64,000 nt of DNA, from contig CAZCAC010000006.1 in NCBI GenBank assembly GCA_964496575.1, positions 66,450-130,449 on the forward strand. The letters run 5' to 3'. Position 1 is the first letter of the stretch; the number at the start of each line of letters is the position of its first letter. The notes under the pieces are model-generated. The model saw only the letters and a program-made list of their open reading frames with translations. It was not told the origin of the DNA and ran no database searches. The translations under genes and the position numbers were made by a program. Positions 45,336 to 52,788 of this stretch are shown here, one piece after another. The DNA is from CAZCAC01 sp964496575. GTDB taxonomy: Bacteria > Planctomycetota > UBA1135 > GCA-002686595.

Positions 45336-46076
45336 TCAGCCGTCCAGCATCAGGATCTCGCAGACGCCGACCTCTTCGAACCCCAGGCGCAGAGCCAACC
45401 TCTGCGAGACCGGATTGGAGGCGTTCCAGTGAGGCACCACGCCACGTCGCAGGCAGACTGCCAGCAGGGCCGCGCTGACCGCCGTCGCCAGGCCTTGACC
45501 GCGATGATCGACGTGGGTGGAGATCGCGACCTCGCACTCGTGTGCACTCAGCGCATAGGCCGTGGCCACGCAGGCCGGGGCGCCGTCGCGTCGCGCGCAG
45601 ACGCCGAGGCCGTCGCGCACGAAACCCTCGGGGCCGCCGAAGACCTGGATGCCGTGCGGAGTGAGGGAGTCGTCGATCTGCCTGGCCAGGGGCAGGTCGA
45701 TGTCGACGAGCTCGTAGCCGGCGAGCAGCTCGCCAGCCAGCGCGTCGAGCCGAGTCAGGCTCATGTCGGCGGCCGGTAGATAGGCCTTCATGGAGCGGTC
45801 CCGGACGCGGTCGCCGAACACGTCGGAGAGGAGCTCGCGCCAGCGATCGTCATCGGCCACGACCAGCTCCTTGGGACCCTCGAGTCCGGCGAGCAATCGG
45901 CGCGCCGCCGGGTGTCCGGCGTCGCCACCCGGCACGTAGTAGCAACCCAGCTCGAGAAGGGCGGCCCGCGGCGGGTCCTCGACGTTGACGATGGTCCCCT
46001 GCCGGTCCTCGAGCACCGCGTCGATGACCGCGCGAAGGTGAGGGTGGTCCTCGAAGAGGGTCGAGATCCCGGTCAT
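45336..46076 (-). CDS. GNAT-family acetyltransferase
   Basis: 246 residues. The C-terminal part holds the acetyl-CoA motif (VDHRGQGLATAVSAALL, about 190-206) and the following NASNPVSQRLALRLGFEEVG block, typical of the two-domain GNAT_acetyltransferase group (PF12746-like, from memory); the N-terminal ~120 residues form the companion domain. The substrate cannot be read from sequence. It is divergent in sense from nothing nearby: 116 nt separate it from the SGNH/TPR start and 108 nt from the secreted-protein gene on the same strand. Confidence 0.85.
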   Translation of the reverse strand: MTGISTLFEDHPHLRAVIDAVLEDRQGTIVNVEDPPRAALLELGCYYVPGGDAGHPAARRLLAGLEGPKELVVADDDRWRELLSDVFGDRVRDRSMKAYLPAADMSLTRLDALAGELLAGYELVDIDLPLARQIDDSLTPHGIQVFGGPEGFVRDGLGVCARRDGAPACVATAYALSAHECEVAISTHVDHRGQGLATAVSAALLAVCLRRGVVPHWNASNPVSQRLALRLGFEEVGVCEILMLDG

Positions 46077-46184
46077 GCCCTGGAGGTTAGCGCACGACGA
46101 GTGAGAGAGCGTCCGGAAAAGGAAGCCTCTTGCGTTTCCTCTTCACTCTCGCCGCAGCTCCATATCGCCGAGAAGCGGCAGGGC

Positions 46185-48086
46185 TCACTGCGAGTCACCG
46201 GAGACGGAGAAGGACGCCGCGCGGATCACTCCCTCCTCGGCGCGGTACACGATCACCTCCCCTACCTCGCAGTCGGGTTCGGAGTCTAGGCACAGGGCAA
46301 GCCGCTGGACGGGAAAGCCCCGGTCGCCGCGAGCCTCGGGGTCCCCTTGCACGGGTACACCGTTGACGAAGAGACGCTCCGCGCCCGTCAGTCGCGCCAG
46401 GTGGATCCCGGGGAACTCGGCTTCGAGCTTCGTGAAGGCGCTGCGCAACTCACGCTCGGAATCGGAGTCGAGGTCGTGTTCGATCCAGACGTGCGTCCCG
46501 CCCGCTGCATCGACGAGCGACTCACCTGCGCACGGGGGTACTGCGTCCGGCGCGAGGATGTGCCGCGCACAGATCGCCTCGTCGATCGGCTCACCCGTCT
46601 CCGCCGGAGCGGCGAGGACCAGCCATCGCTTCGGCTCGATCAGTTCGGGCAGCACGTTCTCGATCTCTTTGGTTCTGGCCAGCGCACCCGGAGCGACCGT
46701 CGGACGCACGAGCAGGACCTCGCCTCGCGCCTCGCCCCAGTCGAAGTCGAAGAACAGGCCCAGCCGCGCTCCGGTCTCGCCCGTGCTGGCGATCACGGTC
46801 TGCCGCGGAGTCACGCGGTGGATCGCGAGCTGGTCATCACCCTTCCACCAGCGGCCTCCGGCGTGCAGCCGTCCCGCGAAGGCGCGCAAGTGCCGGTTCA
46901 CCGGGAGGAGCTCGGCGAAGGCGGAATTGCTGTCCTCGTTGCCGATCAACAGGACGGGCCGCCGCCTCCCCCGATCCCGACGCCACGGCACCGAGATGGC
47001 CTCGAGGTAGTCGACGTCTCGCCGCACCTCGGGGGTCACGCTCCAGCGGTACCACGCGCACTGCTGAATCCACCGCGCCTGGGCCAGCAGCAGCTCGGTC
47101 TCGGCTGCGCTCCCCGATGAGCCGTAGACGATGGTGGTCCCCTCGACGCGGCGGCGACTGCTCGCTCGCGTGCCCGGCGATCTCCTGATGGGGGGGTCCA
47201 GCTCGTGATAAGGTGCCGGCGCGGCGTACGGAACGCGGAGGATCTCCTCGACGTGGTCCGATCCGGCCCGGCCTTCGTACGCGCACCTCACCTCCAGGAG
47301 CGCGGCGCTGGAACCGTCAGGTACGGGCTCGTTCGCCTCTTCGACCTGCCGGGCGACGGTGACCTGAGCCGTGAGCTCGGCCTGGCACAGCGGCGGCAGG
47401 GCTCCGAAGGTGATGTTGTCGGTCATCGGATGCCCCAGCCCTGGAGGGAAGCGACCGCCTTCGGGGACCAGACCGCGGTGGAGAATGTCGACCCTCGCGA
47501 GTGGCTGCGTCGTCACGTTGAACACGGGGATGCGCAGGGCGCAGAAGTACCACAGGTTCGGGTTCTCCCCCAGCGTCGTGTGCCGTACCGCCCAGTCCGC
47601 GATCACCAGCGGAGCCTCGGGCTCCCACAGCTCGAGCTCGAATTCGCCGTCGATCTCGGCGACGAAGAGCTCGTTCCGCCCTTCGCGCAGCTCGATCGGC
47701 ACGCCGCGGTCCCCGCGCCGCTCATGGTCGCCGACGAAGGGGCGGCCGTTGACGTAGAGCACTCCGGCGCCGCGGAGGCCGGCCATGACGACCTGGCCCC
47801 GTTCGCTGGACACACCGGTGTAGGCGACTTGTGCGACTCCGCCCTCTCGGTGCACCCAGCGGTGGAGCTCGCCCCTCGCGTCGAGGAAGGTCTCCTCGGG
47901 GCGAGGCGGGGGGGCTTCCACCGGAAAGAGGTACCGCTCGCGAACCGCGTCCAGGATCAGCGCGGCATCTGCATGTCCACTCTCGACCACCAGCCACGAG
48001 GTGAGATTCCGCGGCGCAGCCGGCTCGGGCTCGATCGGGCCCTGGGGCAGGGCCAGCAGCACGAGGAGCGCGCAGGGGAGGAGCAT
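46185..48086 (-). CDS. Secreted protein with two related beta modules, unknown function
   Basis: 633 residues with a signal peptide at the start (LLPCALLVLLALPQG). Two related modules are visible: LYVNGRPFVGDHERRGDRGVPIEL at about 110-135 and LFVNGVPVQGDPEARGDRGFPVQRL near 570-600. Each sits in a beta-rich context, and each is preceded by a short EtHXW-like region (GELHRWVHREGG, GTHVWIEHD). The middle region (RWSVTPEVRRDVDYLEAISV, then RRRPVLLIGNEDSNSAFAEL, then FFDFDWGEARGEVLLVRP) suggests an ancestrally enzymatic fold of the peptidase-like secreted proteins of Planctomycetota, but no motif is certain. Its last ~45 codons and 3' flank recur in a degraded copy at 36164-36296. Confidence 0.7.
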   Translation of the reverse strand: MLLPCALLVLLALPQGPIEPEPAAPRNLTSWLVVESGHADAALILDAVRERYLFPVEAPPPRPEETFLDARGELHRWVHREGGVAQVAYTGVSSERGQVVMAGLRGAGVLYVNGRPFVGDHERRGDRGVPIELREGRNELFVAEIDGEFELELWEPEAPLVIADWAVRHTTLGENPNLWYFCALRIPVFNVTTQPLARVDILHRGLVPEGGRFPPGLGHPMTDNITFGALPPLCQAELTAQVTVARQVEEANEPVPDGSSAALLEVRCAYEGRAGSDHVEEILRVPYAAPAPYHELDPPIRRSPGTRASSRRRVEGTTIVYGSSGSAAETELLLAQARWIQQCAWYRWSVTPEVRRDVDYLEAISVPWRRDRGRRRPVLLIGNEDSNSAFAELLPVNRHLRAFAGRLHAGGRWWKGDDQLAIHRVTPRQTVIASTGETGARLGLFFDFDWGEARGEVLLVRPTVAPGALARTKEIENVLPELIEPKRWLVLAAPAETGEPIDEAICARHILAPDAVPPCAGESLVDAAGGTHVWIEHDLDSDSERELRSAFTKLEAEFPGIHLARLTGAERLFVNGVPVQGDPEARGDRGFPVQRLALCLDSEPDCEVGEVIVYRAEEGVIRAASFSVSGDSQ

Positions 48087-48277
48087 GGATCTGGAACTCG
48101 AACTGGAGACCGAGGTTCTGACCGGAAGTATGGAAACCCCTGGTGGCCCCGTCCCGTCGAGGGAATACGAGACGGCCAGCCCCGGTGCCTCGGACGGGCG
48201 CGGCGAGGCCGGGCGTCACCCCTCCAGACCGCGTCTTTTTGAGATCCTCCCTCAAGATATCATGATGGTTTGCAGTC

Positions 48278-48568
48278 ATGGTTCGAGATAGAGCACTCGT
48301 CCTACCCGCTCCCGGTACCGAGACCTTCCTTCTCTGGGGGCCGCGACGGACCGGCAAGACCACGCTTCTGCGCAAGGCCTATCCCGATGCCCGGTGGATC
48401 GATCTGCTCCGGGCCGACGACTTGCGGCGCTACTTCCAGCGAAACGGAGTCAGGGCGATTCCCTCCTGATTCCAGTCGCGGTGTTGGGAATCGGGAGGAA
48501 GTTGCCCTGACTCCGTACCCGCGGAGTTCCTCCACGCGCTGGGAGCGGGGGAGATCATCCAGGGCTGA
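48278..48568 (+). pseudogene. Truncated AAA_14-type ATPase interrupted by a hairpin element
   Basis: The reading frame opens at 48278 with a Walker A (LLWGPRRTGKTTLLRKAYPD) and continues to LRADDLRRYFQR, then enters a hairpin repeat (48444-48516) holding an in-frame TGA at 48467-48469. The same frame resumes after the repeat as VPAEFLHALGAGEIIQG and stops at 48566-48568, exactly where Walker B (GEIIVIDE-like) would be expected. So the gene was broken by an in-frame insertion and has also lost everything from Walker B on. It belongs to the same ATPase family as 19404-20666. Confidence 0.75.
48444..48516. repeat. Imperfect 30-bp hairpin element inserted in an ATPase gene
   Basis: The arms are 48444-48473 and 48487-48516 with a 13-nt loop; the outer ACGGAGTCAGGGC/GCCCTGACTCCGT portion is perfect (13 bp) and the inner part has a few mismatches. 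The outer end ACGG and the A/G-rich stem recall the katG-oxyR repeat, and both look like REP-type mobile hairpins. No transposase gene is near it. Confidence 0.8.
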
Positions 48569-48580
48569 GGGAGGAGGCGG

Positions 48581-49939
48581 CTACTCCGACTGATCCGAGA
48601 CCGGAGGGATCGCCACAGGGATCGTCCCCGCGGAGCGGATGGCGTCGAGTATGCGAACCACATAGGAGACGTGGACGCGGGGGTGGCACTCGAAGTTGAC
48701 GCTTTCGGGTTGGAGACCTGCCAGCTGTGTGGTGAGGCCTTGGTCGCCATCGACGGGTATGCCGTTCAGCTCCAGCACGATCTTCGAGTCGCGGAAGCTC
48801 ACGCGGACGGTCGGTGCGCCCTGGATCGGCAGTGTCTCGAGGGGGATGCAGTGCAGCGCGGCGACGTCCGCACCGGTCAGCATGGCGCGGATCCCGTGGG
48901 AACGATCGTAGCGCCGGCAGGTGAGCAGCCCGACGGTCGAGCGCTCGGGGAAGACTTCTCGGGCAACATCGAGCAGCTCGGCCAGGTCCTCGTAACGGTG
49001 ATCGGAAGCCGGGGCGAGAAAGAGGGAGTTGTCCCGCCAGGGCTGCAGCAAGGGATGCTCCGAGGGAGTCGGCCAGAGCAAGTCGGACTCCATCAGGTGC
49101 AGCCCTTCGCGCGCGTCCTCCAGTGAGGTCGGACCGCCCTCGACCTCTTCGTCCGGCTCTTCGGGAAAGGGAAAACCCCACATGCCGATCCACGCGTAGT
49201 TCCCGAGCCCGCGGAAGCCAACGGTCCCATTCACTTCGAACCCGAGGACGACCCCCGAGACCCAGTGGTCGGGGAACGGACTCTTGTAGGGATGGGCAGT
49301 CGTCGACTCGGGGAGCACGGCACGGTAGGCAGCGAACGTTTCGCGCACGAGGGCCGAACGCACCATCTGCGCGGTCCAGCCTGCCGCAACGACCGTCGCA
49401 CCGAGCAGCAGGGCAAGCGTCGCCGCCAGAGTAGGCCCGGGTATCGCTCGCCTCAGGCGGGTCGCGAGAGCGAACCCGCCGTACACCAAGGAGCCGTAGA
49501 CTACCGCGCAGGTGAGGAAGGTCGGCCGGGTCAGCGTGAGGTCGAACCCCTCCAGGCTCACAACTTCGATGCCCGAGGATCGGATGAATCCCAGCAGCAA
49601 CAGCATCCACGCGCTGGTGACAATCGCGTAGAAGGCCAGCATCACACCCTGCCGCTCATGCCCGCACCACCAGATGCGCAGGAGCGCCAGGGTATTGACC
49701 GCGAAGCTCAGCAGGAGAAGGTCGGTCGTCGTGTGATACCAGCTCGGCAGGTCCCCTTCCAAGATGCCGCCTTGCCCCGCGAGCTCGTTCAATCCGGGAA
49801 TCGCTACGAAGTGCGCGATGAGGGTAACGAGCGCCCCACCGAGCGCTAGCGGCTCGAAGGGGCGTGGCGGCGCGGGAATGCCGAAGAGGCGGCTGCGAGG
49901 GTTGCGGGGTAGGAGGTCGGCGGGCTTCATGATCCTCAC
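48581..49939 (-). CDS. Membrane protein with ExbD/TolR-like C-terminal domain
   Basis: 452 residues. Five hydrophobic segments lie in the first ~195 residues (about 31-48, 70-90, 97-118, 135-158, 168-190), followed by a soluble region of about 260 residues. The last ~75 residues (about 375-452: VRVSFRDSKIVLELNGIPVD, then VSYVVRILDAIRSAGTIPVAI) have the cadence of the periplasmic domain of ExbD/TolR proteins, whose last strand pair is similar. ExbD/TolR normally has one membrane span, so this would be an unusual architecture. No partner ExbB is seen. The resemblance is by eye. Confidence 0.65.
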   Translation of the reverse strand: MRIMKPADLLPRNPRSRLFGIPAPPRPFEPLALGGALVTLIAHFVAIPGLNELAGQGGILEGDLPSWYHTTTDLLLLSFAVNTLALLRIWWCGHERQGVMLAFYAIVTSAWMLLLLGFIRSSGIEVVSLEGFDLTLTRPTFLTCAVVYGSLVYGGFALATRLRRAIPGPTLAATLALLLGATVVAAGWTAQMVRSALVRETFAAYRAVLPESTTAHPYKSPFPDHWVSGVVLGFEVNGTVGFRGLGNYAWIGMWGFPFPEEPDEEVEGGPTSLEDAREGLHLMESDLLWPTPSEHPLLQPWRDNSLFLAPASDHRYEDLAELLDVAREVFPERSTVGLLTCRRYDRSHGIRAMLTGADVAALHCIPLETLPIQGAPTVRVSFRDSKIVLELNGIPVDGDQGLTTQLAGLQPESVNFECHPRVHVSYVVRILDAIRSAGTIPVAIPPVSDQSE

Positions 49940-50035
49940 GCGAGGCGTGAATCACTGTATGTCCGCAGCGCACGTGATGTTCACACCGATCTCGGTATTC
50001 CGGGGACCGCCGGTGCTGTTGCACGGGGCAGCCAC

Positions 50036-50416
50036 GACACGGAGGAAACGGAGAGCACGGCGGTTTCACACGGAGCTCACGGAGATACGGAGCGACACGG
50101 AGGGAACGGAGAGCACGGTGAGTTCGCGGCGGAAACCGAGATCACGGAGATTCCGGATTGGTTGGATCACGGAGGAAGCTGAGGACACGGAGAGGCCGGG
50201 AACCCTACTCAAGGACAAGCCACACCGCTGGCTCGGTCGGTGCGTTCGACCCGGGTCATCTCTGCGATCTCCGTTCCCTCCGTGTCAAAACCAGTCTGAA
50301 CTCTCCGTGGTCTCTGTCTCCGTCGCGAACTCACCGTGCTCTCCGTTCCCTCCGTGTCGCTCCGTATCTCCGTGAGCTCCGTGTGAAACCACCGCGCTCT
50401 CTGTTTCCTCTGTGTC
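50036..50416. repeat. Large (~380 bp) inverted repeat built of CACGGAG-type units
   Basis: Arms 50036-50127 and 50325-50416 (92 nt each) align as reverse complements with only a handful of mismatches and no gap; pairing continues more loosely inward to about 50150/50302. Each arm is a tandem of degenerate heptamer-like units such as CACGGAG, GGAACGGAGAGCACGG and ACACGGAG, appearing as CTCCGTG on the other side. It fills most of the 507-nt gap (49940-50446) between two minus-strand genes. A very similar CTCCGTG/CACGGAG word family is common in environmental genomes in my recollection, but I cannot cite it. Confidence 0.85.
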
Positions 50417-50446
50417 CTCCTTCCCACGAAGCGGTGACATGGCCAC

Positions 50447-52726
50447 TCAACGCCAGCGCACCGTCGCCGTGACCGGAAAGTGATCGGAGGGCCAGCGCCC
50501 ATCGAAACGCGTGCGGTCGATGGTGGCGGCGAAGACCTCGACCTCGCCGCGGAAGAAGACGTAGTCGATCTTGCCCGGACCCGGTTCGGCGCGGAAGCCG
50601 GTGAAGGTTCCGACGTCGGGTTCCTCGGGATCGCGCACCCGGAAGGCGTCGACGAAACCGGCACCGCGTAACGTCTCGATCGGCGCGCTCGCCTCGGGGG
50701 CGTTGAAGTCGCCGGTGAGAAGCAGCCGCTCGTCGTCAAAGCGGGCCGCGATGAGCCTGGCGCTCTCCAGTCGAGCCTCCGGCCCGCGGTGATCGAAGTG
50801 CGTGTTGGCGAAGATGAAGACCTCGTCGGTGTTGCGATCGCGAAGGCGCACCCAGCTGCAGATCCGCGGCAGCGATGCGTCCCATCCCTGGCTCCCCACT
50901 TCCTCCGGATTCGGTGAGAGCCAGAAGGTGTCGCGCTCGAGTACCTCGAAGCGCTCCCGGCGCCAGAGCACGGCGCAGGACTCTCCGTCCGTTCCAGGAC
51001 CGGCGCGACTCGGGCCGTAGAGCTCGTGGTCGGGCAACGCCCCGTCGATGAACTTCGACTGGAACGACAACGACTCCTGCAAGCCCAGCAGATCGGGGTC
51101 GAAGGCTTCGATCGTGGCGCGGACGTGCTCCTGCCGGTGATCCCAGTGATTCTCGCCGTCCTGCGCGCGGCCGTAGCGGATGTTGAAGCTCATCACCCGC
51201 AGGTCGGTGCGCGCGACATCGCGATCCAGCCATTCGAGCGGCAGCTCGACCGGCTTCTCCGTCGCCTTGTCGACCGTCATCACCGCGTCCGCCTCGCGCA
51301 GGTGCTCGGTCATCAACGCGGCCAGCTCGCGGACTCGATCGAGCTCTTCGGGGGCGAGGTCGTTCGTCTCGCTCAGATCCGCGACCAGGTCGAACAGCTC
51401 CAGGTGGCGGTCGACGTGGTGGTAGATCAGCTTCCACGGCCCGGATCGCATCGCCGTGTAGGGCGGCTGGTCGTAAGTGTTGGGGTAGTGCCAGAAGACC
51501 GGGCGCGGCGTCTCCGGCGCCGGCGCCGCGGGATGGCGCAAGAGCGGGACGAAGCTCAGCCCGTCGAGCGGCCCCTTCACCGCCTCGCGCGGCACGCCGG
51601 CCAGCTCCAGCACCGTCGGGAAGATGTCGTCGACGTGCACCACGCGCTCGCACACGACCCCTTCCGGAGTGACCCCCGGCCACCGCGCCAGCATCGGCAC
51701 GCGGAAACCACCTTCGTATGGCGTGAGCTTGTGCCCGCGCAGCGGCAGGTTGCGCGGCGCCTGGCTGGGCTGGCCATTGTCGGAGAGGAAAATCACGATC
51801 GTCTCGCCCCCAATCTCCTCTTCCTCGAGCAGGTCGAGCACGTCGCCGAGAGACTTGTCCATGCTCTCGACCATCGACGCGTAGGTCGCCTCGAACTTCG
51901 AAAGCCCCGCCTCGGCGTACTTGTCGAAGAAGCGATGGTCCTTCTCCCACGGGGCGTGGATCGCGTAGTGCGACAGGTAGAGATAGAACGGCCTCTTCTC
52001 GTCGATCGACGCCTTGACCGCGCGCAAGGCCTCGATCGTCAGCGCCTCGGTCAGATTCGTCTTCGTCCCGTGGTACTTCTCGAGGTGCGGCACGTCCCAG
52101 ATGCGATCCGCATTGCGCCAGGCCGCGCTGTAGTCGTGCTCGCCGTGGTAGCTGCCCGGACCCCCCGCCGCGTGTCCGCCGATGTTCACGTCGAAGCCAC
52201 AGTTCAGCGGCTCGGACCCCGGCGTGCCCTTCGCCCCGAAATGCGCTTTGCCGGCGTGAATCGTGCGGTAGCCCGCTTCTTTCAGGAGCTGCGGCAGGGT
52301 CTGCGCGTGGACCGTTCGCGGGATCCCCGGCTCCGGACTCAGCCCGTTCCAGTTCCACTCCGCGGCACGCACCTTGCCGTGCGCGTGGTCGGGTTGGACG
52401 TCCTTGCGCAGCGTCCAGTTGGTCACGCGATGCCGGCTCGCGGACTGCCCGGTCATCAAGCTCACCCGCGTCGGCGAGCAGACCGCGTACGCGTAAGCCT
52501 GGGTGAACTTCACCCCGCTCGCCGCCAGCCGCTCCATGTTCGGCGTACGGTAGCGGTCGTTGAGCGGAGTGCGCTCGCCGTGGAAGGGCACCGAGGTCTC
52601 CTGCCAGCCCATGTCGTCGACGAGGAAGACGACGAGGTTCGGGCGCTGGGCGTGGGCCGTGGACGCGATGAGGAGGAGCGCGGCGGCGATCCCCCAGGAC
52701 CGGATCGAATGGAGGGTGTGTCGCAT
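50447..52726 (-). CDS. Secreted sulfatase fused to endonuclease/exonuclease/phosphatase (EEP) domain
   Basis: 759 residues. A signal peptide (about 1-26, SIRSWGIAAALLLIASTAHA) precedes an alkaline-phosphatase-type sulfatase (about 27-490) with DD at 37-38 and the formylglycine motif CSPTR (C83). A linker with a short helical segment leads to an EEP domain (about 508-759) with its catalytic set: SFNIRYG, LGLQES, TGDFNAPEA, KIDYVFF and SDHFP. Sulfatases desulfate polysaccharides; EEP enzymes act on phosphodiesters or phosphoesters of nucleic acids, lipids or sugar phosphates. Joining both in one exported protein suggests a substrate with sulfate and phosphate groups (inference). The start is set by the signal peptide; no Shine-Dalgarno is seen. 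It is 62 nt from the methyltransferase stop. Confidence 0.9.
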   Translation of the reverse strand: MRHTLHSIRSWGIAAALLLIASTAHAQRPNLVVFLVDDMGWQETSVPFHGERTPLNDRYRTPNMERLAASGVKFTQAYAYAVCSPTRVSLMTGQSASRHRVTNWTLRKDVQPDHAHGKVRAAEWNWNGLSPEPGIPRTVHAQTLPQLLKEAGYRTIHAGKAHFGAKGTPGSEPLNCGFDVNIGGHAAGGPGSYHGEHDYSAAWRNADRIWDVPHLEKYHGTKTNLTEALTIEALRAVKASIDEKRPFYLYLSHYAIHAPWEKDHRFFDKYAEAGLSKFEATYASMVESMDKSLGDVLDLLEEEEIGGETIVIFLSDNGQPSQAPRNLPLRGHKLTPYEGGFRVPMLARWPGVTPEGVVCERVVHVDDIFPTVLELAGVPREAVKGPLDGLSFVPLLRHPAAPAPETPRPVFWHYPNTYDQPPYTAMRSGPWKLIYHHVDRHLELFDLVADLSETNDLAPEELDRVRELAALMTEHLREADAVMTVDKATEKPVELPLEWLDRDVARTDLRVMSFNIRYGRAQDGENHWDHRQEHVRATIEAFDPDLLGLQESLSFQSKFIDGALPDHELYGPSRAGPGTDGESCAVLWRRERFEVLERDTFWLSPNPEEVGSQGWDASLPRICSWVRLRDRNTDEVFIFANTHFDHRGPEARLESARLIAARFDDERLLLTGDFNAPEASAPIETLRGAGFVDAFRVRDPEEPDVGTFTGFRAEPGPGKIDYVFFRGEVEVFAATIDRTRFDGRWPSDHFPVTATVRWR

Positions 52727-52788
52727 GAGCAGACGATACCGAGTCGCGGCCCGGTCGTCGGGACTCACCGCGGGAATCGAGGTGATCG

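Noticed and set aside
50036..50416. CRISPR array
   Set aside because: The repeats are degenerate, vary in spacing and form one large inverted repeat; there are no uniform repeats separated by unique spacers and no cas genes.
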